Shown here: positions 1 through 8,945 of the stretch, piece after piece
How positions within the stretch are numbered: position 1 is the stretch's first letter
Layout: each line of letters starts with the position of its first letter
From: Rhodovulum sp. MB263
GTDB taxonomy: Bacteria; Pseudomonadota; Alphaproteobacteria; Rhodobacterales; Rhodobacteraceae
Assembly (NCBI RefSeq): GCF_002073975.1
Contig: NZ_CP020384.1
Span: 3,224,001 to 3,288,000 of the forward strand
Length of the DNA: 64,000 bases
Reading direction: 5' to 3'
Position numbers and translations under genes: made by a program
The notes under the pieces: model-generated
Databases searched by the model: none
Told to the model about the DNA's origin: nothing
What the model saw: the letters and a program-made list of their open reading frames with translations, nothing else

Positions 1-807
1 GACAGCTTTGCCCATAACTCGGTCTTCGAGGGGCTGCGCGCCTCTGGCGCCGATCATGTCTCGCTGCCCCATAACGACAGCGCCTGGCTTGAGGACTGGC
101 TGTCGCGCAACCGCGAGCGCTATGACCGCGTGCTGATCGTGATCGAGGGGCTCTACTCGATGGATGGCGACATTCCCGATCTGGCCGCGCTGGTCCGGAT
201 CAAGGACCGCTTCGAAGCCTGGCTGATGGTCGATGAAGCGCATTCGGTGGGCGTGCTGGGCGAGACCGGCCGCGGCCTCTGCGAAGAGGCCGGGATCGCG
301 CCCGGCCGGGTCGACCTGCTGATGGGCACGCTGTCGAAGACCTTCTGTTCCTGCGGCGGCTTCCTTGCCGGATCGGAAGCGGTGATCGAGATCCTGCGCC
401 ATACCGCGCCGGGTTTCGTCTATTCGGTGGGGCTGTCCGTGCCCAACACCGCCGCGGCGCTGAGCGCGCTCGAGATCCTCGAGGCCGAACCCGAACGGGT
501 GGCCCGGCTGAAGGCGCGTTCGGAGAGGTTTCAGGCGGCGGCCGAAGCGGCGGGGCTTGATTGCGGGCTCGGACGGGGCTTTGCCGTGGTGCCGCTGATC
601 GTGGGCGACAGCCTGAAGGCGACGCTGGCCTCGAACAAGGTCTTCGAGGACGGGTTCCAGGCCTTTCCGATCATCGCGCCCGCGGTGCCGAACCAGAAGG
701 CGCGGCTGCGCTTCTTCATCAATGCGGACCATTCCGAAGAGGCAATCGACGCCGCCGTGGCCTCGGCCGCGGCCCGGATCCGGGAGGTCGGCGGTGTCCG
801 GTTCTGA
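1..807 (+). CDS. RkpG/BioF-like alpha-oxoamine synthase family enzyme, 5' truncated
   Basis: PLP-dependent condensing enzyme of the alpha-oxoamine synthase family (BioF, KBL, serine palmitoyltransferase), which joins an acyl thioester to an amino acid with decarboxylation. The reading frame is open from base 1, so the start and N-terminus lie outside the window; 268 residues are visible. The segment VDEAHSVGVLG is the family's Asp/His region and the Lys in GTLSKTF (visible residue 113) is the expected PLP lysine. The SDR and KpsS/RkpJ-like genes next door recall the Sinorhizobium rkpG-rkpH-rkpJ capsule region, so a role in making a lipid for capsule export is more likely than biotin synthesis. 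It ends 7 bp from the convergent SDR gene. Family assignment is firm; the capsule role is inferred from context. Confidence 0.85.
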   Translation, partial: DSFAHNSVFEGLRASGADHVSLPHNDSAWLEDWLSRNRERYDRVLIVIEGLYSMDGDIPDLAALVRIKDRFEAWLMVDEAHSVGVLGETGRGLCEEAGIAPGRVDLLMGTLSKTFCSCGGFLAGSEAVIEILRHTAPGFVYSVGLSVPNTAAALSALEILEAEPERVARLKARSERFQAAAEAAGLDCGLGRGFAVVPLIVGDSLKATLASNKVFEDGFQAFPIIAPAVPNQKARLRFFINADHSEEAIDAAVASAAARIREVGGVRF

Positions 808-814
808 GCCCGCC

Positions 815-1609
815 CTAGCGGTCCGCCGCCTCGTCCGGATCGGGCAGGATCTCGGCCCGGTAACGGGCCATGATCCGGTCGGCCAGCGGTGCGGGCAACC
901 GTTCGCCGAGCCAGGCGCCGATAATCAGCGGCAGCGGAAAGGCGATGGTACTTCGCCCGCGCCCGAGCCCGCGCGCGACGATCCGCGCCGCGCGGTCAGG
1001 CGACATAAGCATAGGCGCGGGGCCCTTCTGGCGATCGGTCATCGGCGTGTCCATGAAGCCCGGAATGACGGTCGTGACCCCGACGCCGCTGCCCGCAAGG
1101 CTGCGCCTCAGGGCGGTGGCATAGGCCTGCAACCCCGCCTTGGTGGCGCTGTAGGACAAGAGATCGCCATGCGGCGCGAGCGCGGCCAGCGAGCCGACGA
1201 TGGCGATCCGGCCCCGGCGCCGCGCGCGCATCGCGGGCAGCAGCGCCTGCACCGCATGGATCGTCGCGGTCAGGTTGACGGCAATCACCCGCTCGGCCTG
1301 GGCCGCGGGCTCGATGCCGCCGCGATTGCCGGTCTTCACCCCGGCATTGGCGATCAGCAGATCGACCGGATGCGCCGCATCGAACTCCTGCAGACAGCGG
1401 GTCAGTGCGGCGGTCCCGGTCAGCGGCACGGCGGCGATCTGAACCTCGGCGCCACGCGCGCGGGCGGCCTCGGCGGCCACCGCCAGCCGCCCCGCGTCGC
1501 GCCCCATCAGCAGCATCCGGCGGCCAGGGGCGGCCAGTTCGGCCGCCAGCGCCCGGCCAAGCCCGCCGCTCGCGCCGGTCAGCACCACGGAACGGATCGG
1601 ATCGGTCAT
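815..1609 (-). CDS. RkpH-like short-chain dehydrogenase/reductase
   Basis: NAD(P)-dependent short-chain dehydrogenase of 264 residues, a normal length for the family. The N-terminus carries the Rossmann motif TGASGGLG, followed by the structural NAG motif (LLIANAGV) and the catalytic YSATK (Tyr-x3-Lys), with the catalytic Ser in IVGSLAAL upstream. A hydrophobic stretch near the C-terminus (TIAFPLPLIIGAWLG) may lean on the membrane. Its ATG overlaps the stop of the upstream KpsS-like gene by 4 bases (ATGA), so the two are probably translationally coupled. Position beside an RkpG-like enzyme and KpsS-like genes suggests it reduces the keto group formed by the condensing enzyme during capsule lipid synthesis; the substrate is inferred, not shown. 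Confidence 0.85.
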   Translation of the reverse strand: MTDPIRSVVLTGASGGLGRALAAELAAPGRRMLLMGRDAGRLAVAAEAARARGAEVQIAAVPLTGTAALTRCLQEFDAAHPVDLLIANAGVKTGNRGGIEPAAQAERVIAVNLTATIHAVQALLPAMRARRRGRIAIVGSLAALAPHGDLLSYSATKAGLQAYATALRRSLAGSGVGVTTVIPGFMDTPMTDRQKGPAPMLMSPDRAARIVARGLGRGRSTIAFPLPLIIGAWLGERLPAPLADRIMARYRAEILPDPDEAADR

Positions 1610-2838
1610 TGCGGTCTCTCCCCGGCGATGAAGCGGGCCAGCGCCTGGGCGCCCCGCTGCGCGTCGGGCCCGTCGAAGGCGCCCGGCACATGGTAGTCGT
1701 AGCGCAGAAAGCGGCGGAACCGCGCGGCCTCGGCCGGATCCGGGCGCAGGGGCGCTGCCCAGAACGCATCGAGCCCGTCCGGATCGGTCAGCCCCGGCAG
1801 GTCATAGATGGCGCGGCCCAGCACCTTGACCGGCACCCCGGCAAGCAGCGCCGACAGCCCCACCGTGCTGTTGATGGTGACGATGCCCGCAAGCTTCGGG
1901 TAAAGCGCCTCGACCCGCCCTCCCGTAAAGACCGCGACGCGGTCGCCGATCCCCGCCACCCGGGCCAGCCGCTCGGCACGACGGTCCCAGCGCCGGAGCC
2001 CGTTATCGAGCGGATGTTCCTTGACCGCCAGCAGCGCCCCGGCCGGGGCATGGGCGGCGAAAGAGGCCATGACCGCCGCCAGCTCCTCCTCCTGGCTGCG
2101 GCCGGTGCCGTGGTCGCGGAGCTGGAAATCGGTATCGAGCTGCAGCGGCACCAGGAAGACCGACCCGGAATGGGCGCCGATCCGCGCCAGCGCCGCTCCG
2201 GTCTGCCGGGCCCGGGACCGCGCCCGCAGCGCCTTGAGGGTCCAACCGCGCCATTCGGCCCAGGGGCTGTCGAGCGCATAATGCCGGTAGCGGGGATAGA
2301 AGACCGGGCAGAGCAGCACATTGGCCAGGTGATAGGCGACGTCATAGGCGGCATAGCGCAGGAACGAGCCCGGCGCGGGGTCGGACGCGGGCAGGTCGCG
2401 TCGCGTGTCTGTGGTAGCGGCAAAGGCGGCCGGGATCGCCGAGCGGCCGCCGGTGCCCCAGGCTTCGACCGAGATCAGTCCGGGGCGCAGATAGCCCTGC
2501 TCGATCACCCATGGCGTGATTCCGCCGACAGCCTTTGCCACCGAAACAGCGTTAACATGATATTTACGTCCGTCCCCAAGCATCACGAGGTCCGTCGGCC
2601 TTTCCTCTGCGACAATGGCGGCGAAGGCCTCGGCGAAGCGGTCTGCCGCCCCGCGGCAGGCAATGTAGCGACCGCATCCGGACGGCCAGTACAGCCGGTC
2701 GCCGGGCGCCACCCCGACACGCAGGACCTCGGCGCCAAGCGCGCGGCAGGCCAGTGCAAGCTTACCGAAAAACGACGACGAGGGTCCCTGAAGGAAGAGG
2801 ATCCTCCGGCCAGTCAGCGGAAAACGGGACCGAGACAT
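1606..2838 (-). CDS. KpsS/RkpJ-type capsule polysaccharide biosynthesis protein (copy 1)
   Basis: Capsule_synth family protein (KpsS, LipB, RkpJ relatives), cytoplasmic glycosyltransferases that build the Kdo linker on the capsule lipid anchor. The start chosen at 2838 gives 410 residues and places the family opening RRILFLQGPSSSFF near the N-terminus; the frame is open farther upstream but that extension looks unrelated and overlaps the divergent gene. Other family-like features are IEQGYLRPGL, the late KEHPLDNGLRRWDR motif and TINSTVGLSALLAGVPV, typical of the nucleotide-sugar-binding half. It is about one third identical by eye to the divergent gene at 2838-4121, so the two are paralogues. 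It forms an operon with the SDR downstream. Confidence 0.85.
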   Translation of the reverse strand: MSRSRFPLTGRRILFLQGPSSSFFGKLALACRALGAEVLRVGVAPGDRLYWPSGCGRYIACRGAADRFAEAFAAIVAEERPTDLVMLGDGRKYHVNAVSVAKAVGGITPWVIEQGYLRPGLISVEAWGTGGRSAIPAAFAATTDTRRDLPASDPAPGSFLRYAAYDVAYHLANVLLCPVFYPRYRHYALDSPWAEWRGWTLKALRARSRARQTGAALARIGAHSGSVFLVPLQLDTDFQLRDHGTGRSQEEELAAVMASFAAHAPAGALLAVKEHPLDNGLRRWDRRAERLARVAGIGDRVAVFTGGRVEALYPKLAGIVTINSTVGLSALLAGVPVKVLGRAIYDLPGLTDPDGLDAFWAAPLRPDPAEAARFRRFLRYDYHVPGAFDGPDAQRGAQALARFIAGERPQ

Positions 2839-4121
2839 TGACGCATTTCCCAAGCCAGTTCGTCGCACCCAGAAGCCTGACGCCGCAAAAGCACGCGCGG
2901 GTTGTGGCATTCGATCCCCCCGCATGCAAGGGTCGCGTGTTCCTGATGCTGCAGGGCCATCCCTCCGGGTTCTGGCGCGATCTCGCCGCCGGGCTCGAGG
3001 CTGACGGCCACCGCGTGATCAAGGTCAATTTCGGTCTTGCCGACCGCATCTTCTGGGGCCTCCGCCCGGCCATCGACTTCCAGGGCGGGCTGAAACGCTG
3101 GCGCCGCTTCGTGTTCCGTCTGATCGAACGCGAGGGCGTCACCGACATCCTCTACTATGCCGACCGCCTGCCCTATCACGCCATCGCGCTGGAGGAAGGC
3201 CGCAGGCTGCGCCGCCGCTGCTGGGCGATCGAATTCGGCTATCTGCGCCCCGACTGGCTGACGCTCGAACCCGAGGGCATGGGCGCGCTGTCGACCTTTC
3301 CCCGGACCAGACCCGAGATCGAGGCCCTGGCCGAGGGCGTCGAGGCCCCCGACATGCGCAACCTCTATCCCTTCGGCTTCGGGGTCGAGGCGTTCAACGA
3401 GGTCAGCTTCGCGCTGTTGCAAAGCTTCGGACGGCCATTCTATCCGCTGCATGTGTCGGATCGCCCCAACTGGCCCGCAATCGAATATCTGAGCTGGCTG
3501 CCCGAGCTGATGCGCCGGCGTCGCCGCGAGCGGGCGGCCCGGACGCTGACAGCGAGGCTCGCCAGAGATGCCACGCCCTTCAACCTGATCGCGATGCAGC
3601 TCGAGGTCGATTACCAGATCCGCGCCTCGTCGCCTTATCCCGACCTGATCTCCTTTCTCGACGAGACGCTGGCCTCCTTCGCCGCCCATGCCCCGGCCGA
3701 CCGGCATCTGGTGGTCAAGATCCATCCGCTCGACAGCGGGCTCGGCCGCTGGTTCTCGCGGATCCCGAAGCTGGCCTGTCGCCATCGCCTTGACGGACGG
3801 GTCCATGTGATCCGCGGCGGCGATCTCGGGGCGTTGCTCAAGGGGTCGAAGGGGGTGGCGCTGGTCAATTCGACGGTCGGCATCCATGCGCTGCGGATGG
3901 GCATTCCGGTCTGCGCCATGGGCCAGGCGGTCTATGGCCTGCCGGGCCTGACCCATCACCAGGGCATCGACCGCTTCTGGACCGCGCCCGAGCCGGTCGA
4001 TGCGGACTATTTCCACAGCTTCGAACGGGCGCTGTCGACGATCCAGATCAAGGGCTCGTTCTACAATGCCGATGGCCGCGCCGCCGCGATCGAGCAAATG
4101 CGCCGCCGCTTCATCCTCTGA
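2838..4121 (+). CDS. KpsS/RkpJ-type capsule polysaccharide biosynthesis protein (copy 2)
   Basis: Second Capsule_synth family protein, about 427 residues. It repeats the landmarks of its divergent neighbour: FLMLQGHPSGFW near the start, IEFGYLRPDWL, VVKIHPLDSGLGRWF, and VNSTVGIHALRMGIPV near residue 350. The start is uncertain. A TTG at 2838 shares its first base with the neighbour's ATG on the other strand; a GTG at 2754 would overlap the neighbour by 85 bp, and a GTG at 2904 would leave a shorter N-terminus. A weak GGGA lies 8 bases before the TTG. As with the neighbour, a role in attaching Kdo or another sugar to the capsule lipid is inferred from the family. No clear terminator follows before the convergent gene 75 bp on. 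Confidence 0.8.
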   Translation: MTHFPSQFVAPRSLTPQKHARVVAFDPPACKGRVFLMLQGHPSGFWRDLAAGLEADGHRVIKVNFGLADRIFWGLRPAIDFQGGLKRWRRFVFRLIEREGVTDILYYADRLPYHAIALEEGRRLRRRCWAIEFGYLRPDWLTLEPEGMGALSTFPRTRPEIEALAEGVEAPDMRNLYPFGFGVEAFNEVSFALLQSFGRPFYPLHVSDRPNWPAIEYLSWLPELMRRRRRERAARTLTARLARDATPFNLIAMQLEVDYQIRASSPYPDLISFLDETLASFAAHAPADRHLVVKIHPLDSGLGRWFSRIPKLACRHRLDGRVHVIRGGDLGALLKGSKGVALVNSTVGIHALRMGIPVCAMGQAVYGLPGLTHHQGIDRFWTAPEPVDADYFHSFERALSTIQIKGSFYNADGRAAAIEQMRRRFIL

Positions 4122-4196
4122 CCCTGCCCAGCCGCCGGGAAGGGAAGTGCCACCGCAGAACGGACCGGCCCCCAGGGCAGGCCTGCGGTCGCCCGC

Positions 4197-7100
4197 TCAG
4201 GCGCGCTTCTTCAGATCGGCCCGCGCAAAAGCGAGGAAGTCATCCTCCGAGAGCGGGTAGGAGAAAAGATATCCCTGAAAGACGTTGCAGCCGATGCTGC
4301 GCAGGATCCTGGCCTGTTCCTCGGTTTCCACCCCCTCGGCCACGGTGGCGATGCCCAGCGTCTCGGCGATCTCGATGATGGCCCGCACCAGATTGCGTGA
4401 GCGCATGTCGCAGGCCACCGGGCGCACGATCCGGCGATCGATCTTCAGCGCCTGGGGCGCGATCTCCATCACTCCGATGATCGAGGCATGACCCGAGCCG
4501 AAATCGTCGATCTCGATGTCGATCCCGGCCTCGCGGATCTGATCGAGATGGAACCGGAAGGCATCGCTTTCCTCCTCGACAAGGATCGATTCCAGCAATT
4601 CGAAGGTGACCCTGGTGCCGCCGCCGCCCATCGAGCGCGCCAGCGAGACCACGTCGGGATCATGCATCCGGCCCGAACTGACATTGAAGCTGATCTTGGG
4701 CAGAACCAGCCCCTGGCTCTGCCAGCGCTCCAGCGCGGAACGCGCCTTGCGCATCATGATCCGGTCGATCTCGGGCACGATCCGAAGCTGCTCGGCGACA
4801 TGCATGAAGTCGTTCGGGCAGAGCAGGCCCTTTTCGGGATGACGCCAGCGCAGAAGCGTCTCGGCCCCGACCAGATGCCCGTCCTCGGCCGCGATCTGGG
4901 GCTGGAAGAAGGGCACGAATTCGTCCCGCTCCAGCGCCTCGTGCAGTTCCACGGCGATGCGGCGGTCGTTGAGGATGTTCCGATGCAGATCGGCGGTAAA
5001 AAACTCCATCCGGTTGCGCCCGCCGGCCTTGGCCCGGTACAGCGCGGCATCGGCGAAAAGCTGCAGCTCGGCCCCCATCTCGCTGACATCCCCGGTATGG
5101 GCGATGCCGAAGCTCGCGCCGAACCGGCAAAGCCGCCCCTCATAGGTCAGCGGCCGGCTCAGCACCTTCTGAACCCGTTCGACCACCTCGCGCGCATTGT
5201 CCTGATCCATCCCCGCACCGAGCAGGATCGAGAACTCGTCGCCCCCGATGCGGGCGACGAAATCGACCGAGCGCAGCACCCGGCGCAGCACCTCGGCCAC
5301 CCGGATCAGCACCCGGTCCCCGGCCTCATGGCCCAGCGTGTCGTTGACATATTTGAAATGGTCGAGGTCGATCCGGATCAGCACGCAGTCGCGCGGCCCC
5401 TGCCCCGCCCGCGCCGCCTCGATCCGGGCGTTCAGCACCCGGTCGTAAAACCGCCGGTTGGGCAATCCGGTCAGACCGTCATGCAGCGCCTGCCGCTCGT
5501 TCTCGGCCCGCATCTCCTCGGCCAGCTGATGGGCCTGACGAAGCTCGGCCTCGCGCTGGACATCGCCGGTGACGTCATGCAGCGCTCCGGCCCAGAGGAT
5601 GGTGCCGTCCTCCTGACGACGCGGCGCCGAGGCCCCCGACAGCCAGATCAGCCCGCGCTCCGGATGGCGGATCCGGAACCGCTGGCTCCAGAGCGTGAGA
5701 TCGCGGGCGCTGTCCTCGATACTGTCGAGCACACCCGGCAGATCCTCGGGATCGACCCGCAGCAGGACATCGCCGCCGCGCCTGTCTAACTCTTCGCGGG
5801 TGAGGCCCATGATGTCCTCGAATTTGGGCGTGGTATAGGGGAAATCGATGCTGCCATCGGGCTGGCGTCGGAATTCGTAAAGCCCGACCGGCGCGATCAT
5901 TGCCACCGAACTCAGCCGCTCATGGGCACGACGCACCTCCTCGGCCGCGTCAGAGGCGCGGCGCTCGGCCTCCAGACGGTCGGTGATGTCGAAGACATTG
6001 CCATACCAGACCACGGCCCCGTCCTCGCGCGAGAAGGGCAGAGACGCGACCAGCAGCCAGCGGAAGCCGCCCTCGGGCCGGCAGACCCGCAGCCGCATCT
6101 CGAAGGGCGTCAGCCCGCGTCGCGAGGTCGAGATCGCCTGACGCAGGGCATGGATGTGCTCGGGATCGACCCGGGTCATGAGCGCGCGGGCATCGGTCTC
6201 GATGTCCGCCCGGCTCAGCCCCATCAGGCCGGGCAGCTTGGCGCTGAAGTAAGGCAGGTCGAACTGGCCGCCCGACGAAATGCGAAAGACGAAAAGGGCG
6301 CCGGGGGCGTTGTCGGCCAGGGTGTTCAGCCGCTCGCTGGCAAGCCGGGCGACCTCGGCCGCCTCGGCCAGGCGGCGTTCGTTCTCCTTGACGTGGTCGA
6401 TGCTGACCAGCGCGCCGGCGATCAGGTCGGGTTGCCCCGCAGCCGACCGGCGGACCCGCCGCGCAACCGCGCGGTACCAGTGATACGAGCCATCCGCATG
6501 CAACAGCCGGTGTTCATGGGCATAGGTCTCGGAGCGCCCGTCCAGCAGGTCGTGCATCAGGGCCACCGCCTCGGCGCAGTCCTCGGCGTGGATGAGGCCG
6601 CGCCAGCAGCCGTTCCGGTGCGGAAAGGCCCCCGGCGCATAGCCCAGAAGGCCATAGGTGCCATCGGGGATCCAGCCCTCGCCGGTGGCCGGACAGACCA
6701 CCCAATGCGCAATCCCGCTGCACAGCGCCGATGTGCGCAGCATCTCCTCGCGGGTCTGGGACTCGATCCGGGCGGTTTCGGCGGCAACCAGCGCCTCGGA
6801 AAGCCGCGTCTCGTTCTGCTTCTGCCGGTCGATGCAGGTATGGGCGCCCGCGACCAGCAGCGGCAATCCCTCGCCGGACCGGTCGATCATCCGGGCGACG
6901 GTGCGATACCAGTGATACGACCCGTCCTTGTGGCGAAGCCGCTGATCGCGGTCATAGACCTCGGCCCGGCCTTCCGTCACCGCCCGCATGGCCGCAGTCG
7001 CCGCCGGAAGGTCGTCGGGATGACAGAGCGCACGCCAGCCGGCATCGTCGGGCACGAATTCGCCCGGCGCATAGCCGAGAAGCTGAAACCCCTCATCCGT

Positions 7101-8945
7101 CATCCAGGCCTCGCCCCGCGCGGCGCAGATCGACCAGGCGCCCATCTCGCCGCAAATCGCGGCCGTGCGCAGCATCTGCTCGCTCGCCCGCGCCTCGTTC
7201 CGCGCCGTTTCGGCGGCGGCCAGAGCCTCGGCCAGCCGCGCCTCGTTCGCCTTGAGCGCGGTAACCTCGGTCAGCGTGCCGCAGATCATGTCGGGCAGCC
7301 CCGAAGCGTCCCGGTCGAGCCAGCGCGCCTTCGAGGAGACCCAGCACCACCCGCCATCGCCGCGCCGAACCCTGAACTCGACCGAGATCGACTCGAGCTG
7401 GTGCCGGTAAAGCGCATCGACCCGGCCCAGCGCCTCGGGGGCGTCCTCGGAATGGATCAGCTCACGGAACTCGGCGGCGGTGAAGCGGCGGCCGGGGGGA
7501 TAGCCCAGCATCGCGGCCAGGTGATCGTCGGCCCGAAACAGCCCGTGCGAGGGAACCGCGTGCCAAGGAACGACATTGCTGTATTCGGTCGACACCCGGA
7601 GGATCGTGGCCTGCAACTGCTGCTTGACCCGCGCCGCCTCGGCCTCGTCGCGGGCCTGGCGCGCGACCTCCAGGGCATGGGCAAGATCCTGTTCATAGGT
7701 CTTGCGGGGGGTGATGTCGCGGCTGATGCCGCAGATCAGCGGCGGCAGGCCGACCTCGGTCATCGATACCATCCGGGCGGTGGTCTCGAACCAGCGCCAG
7801 GTCCCGTCTGCGGCGCGCAGGCGGCAATCGATATGCATCAGCTCGGACGCGCCTGAGACCAGCGCATCCATCGCAAGGCGGGCCGCCTCGGCATCCTCGG
7901 GATGGACCAGATCGCGAAACCCGCTGCGACTGGTATCGAGGGCGCCGTGCGCGTATCCCAGCGTCCTCAGGCAGGCCTCGTCCAGCCAGTAGGTCCCGAC
8001 GACCGGATCGAAAGTCCAGTGCCCGAACCCCGCACCTTCGGCGGCGATCCGTATGATGCCTTCGGTCTTCGCCGCCTCCGTGCGGACAAGCCGCGCCTCG
8101 AAAAGCGCGTGCTGCAGTTGCGCCTCATGGGCCTTGTGATGGGTCACATCCGAGAGCACGCCGCAGAAGACCGGCCGCAGCCCAGGCCCCGGCTCGATCC
8201 GGCTGCTGGTCGCCTCCACCCAGAGATAGCGGCCATCGCGGTGCCGCAGACGGCAGTCGATCCGGATACTCGCTTCCTGGCCCCGGATCAGCTGCGTGAC
8301 CACGGCGCGCATGGCCGGACGGTCCTCGGGATGAACCCGCGCCCGAAGCCAGGCCGAAGAGATCTCGCCCCCATCAGGGGGATGCCCCAGCATCGCCAGC
8401 AGGCCGTCGGCGACCCAGAACCGGCCGCAATCCGGGTCGAAAGACCATTCGGCCAGGCCGGCAGCCTCGGCCGCGCGCTGCAACACCGCCCGGTGGCGCG
8501 ACAGACAGGGCCGCTGCCCTGCGAGGTCAGCCGACCAGGCGGCGCCGGGCTTCGAGGATATAACCGGGTCGACCTGCACCAGCACCGCCTCGCCCTGCTT
8601 TCCTGCCAGCGCGGTGAGACTGCAATCGAGCAGGCGCAGCGCTCCGCCTCCGGTCACGAAACAGCCGCGGAAGCGGAGCCGGGCCGCGCCGTCGCGCCCG
8701 ATCCCGGCGCGGGCGCGACGAAGCCGCCCGACCTGGCGCGCGGCCAGCAAGGCCGTGTCGCCAAGCCCGGCCCAGTCCCCGACCGGGCGCTCGAGCAGCG
8801 CGGCAGCGGCAGCGTTCGCCGCCAGCACGGTGCCGTCGCGCGCGGTTGCCCAGGCGGGGGCTGCCATCAGCGCGACCAGATCGGCCAGATCACCGGAGAA
8901 AGGCGCAGACGCCTCCTTCGGCTTGCCCCGGGCGCGTCGGCTCAT
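4197..8945 (-). CDS. Multi-PAS GGDEF-EAL cyclic-di-GMP enzyme
   Basis: Very large (1582 residues) cytoplasmic c-di-GMP enzyme. It holds an N-terminal degenerate PAS, then seven PAS/PAC units beginning near residues 155, 298, 447, 591, 734, 875 and 1012, a spacing of about 143; the second to sixth are PAS_3-like and clearly repeated. GGDEF domain about 1150-1310: motif IGGDEF intact, and RSVD five residues upstream fits the inhibitory RxxD I-site. EAL domain about 1318-1575: signature reads ETLLRW instead of EALLRW (Glu kept), with FNVS, IDDFGSG, KIDR and AEGVET retained, so both activities look possible. No membrane segment is seen. Its ATG overlaps the stop of the upstream GGDEF-EAL gene by 4 bases, and it is the last gene of the DctP operon. 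Confidence 0.92.
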   Translation of the reverse strand: MSRRARGKPKEASAPFSGDLADLVALMAAPAWATARDGTVLAANAAAAALLERPVGDWAGLGDTALLAARQVGRLRRARAGIGRDGAARLRFRGCFVTGGGALRLLDCSLTALAGKQGEAVLVQVDPVISSKPGAAWSADLAGQRPCLSRHRAVLQRAAEAAGLAEWSFDPDCGRFWVADGLLAMLGHPPDGGEISSAWLRARVHPEDRPAMRAVVTQLIRGQEASIRIDCRLRHRDGRYLWVEATSSRIEPGPGLRPVFCGVLSDVTHHKAHEAQLQHALFEARLVRTEAAKTEGIIRIAAEGAGFGHWTFDPVVGTYWLDEACLRTLGYAHGALDTSRSGFRDLVHPEDAEAARLAMDALVSGASELMHIDCRLRAADGTWRWFETTARMVSMTEVGLPPLICGISRDITPRKTYEQDLAHALEVARQARDEAEAARVKQQLQATILRVSTEYSNVVPWHAVPSHGLFRADDHLAAMLGYPPGRRFTAAEFRELIHSEDAPEALGRVDALYRHQLESISVEFRVRRGDGGWCWVSSKARWLDRDASGLPDMICGTLTEVTALKANEARLAEALAAAETARNEARASEQMLRTAAICGEMGAWSICAARGEAWMTDEGFQLLGYAPGEFVPDDAGWRALCHPDDLPAATAAMRAVTEGRAEVYDRDQRLRHKDGSYHWYRTVARMIDRSGEGLPLLVAGAHTCIDRQKQNETRLSEALVAAETARIESQTREEMLRTSALCSGIAHWVVCPATGEGWIPDGTYGLLGYAPGAFPHRNGCWRGLIHAEDCAEAVALMHDLLDGRSETYAHEHRLLHADGSYHWYRAVARRVRRSAAGQPDLIAGALVSIDHVKENERRLAEAAEVARLASERLNTLADNAPGALFVFRISSGGQFDLPYFSAKLPGLMGLSRADIETDARALMTRVDPEHIHALRQAISTSRRGLTPFEMRLRVCRPEGGFRWLLVASLPFSREDGAVVWYGNVFDITDRLEAERRASDAAEEVRRAHERLSSVAMIAPVGLYEFRRQPDGSIDFPYTTPKFEDIMGLTREELDRRGGDVLLRVDPEDLPGVLDSIEDSARDLTLWSQRFRIRHPERGLIWLSGASAPRRQEDGTILWAGALHDVTGDVQREAELRQAHQLAEEMRAENERQALHDGLTGLPNRRFYDRVLNARIEAARAGQGPRDCVLIRIDLDHFKYVNDTLGHEAGDRVLIRVAEVLRRVLRSVDFVARIGGDEFSILLGAGMDQDNAREVVERVQKVLSRPLTYEGRLCRFGASFGIAHTGDVSEMGAELQLFADAALYRAKAGGRNRMEFFTADLHRNILNDRRIAVELHEALERDEFVPFFQPQIAAEDGHLVGAETLLRWRHPEKGLLCPNDFMHVAEQLRIVPEIDRIMMRKARSALERWQSQGLVLPKISFNVSSGRMHDPDVVSLARSMGGGGTRVTFELLESILVEEESDAFRFHLDQIREAGIDIEIDDFGSGHASIIGVMEIAPQALKIDRRIVRPVACDMRSRNLVRAIIEIAETLGIATVAEGVETEEQARILRSIGCNVFQGYLFSYPLSEDDFLAFARADLKKRA

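Noticed and set aside
1-807. BioF (biotin synthesis) call for the first gene
   Set aside because: No other bio genes nearby; neighbours are an RkpH-like SDR and KpsS-like proteins, which fit an RkpG-type capsule role better.
7554-7580. GGAAC-N17-CATT match on the plus strand
   Set aside because: Lies within the multi-PAS gene, antisense to it, with a mismatched -10.
5922-7856. Long open frame (644 codons) antisense to the multi-PAS gene
   Set aside because: Arg/Gly/Pro/Ala-rich shadow of the real gene on the other strand; no start signal, no motif; typical of high-GC DNA.
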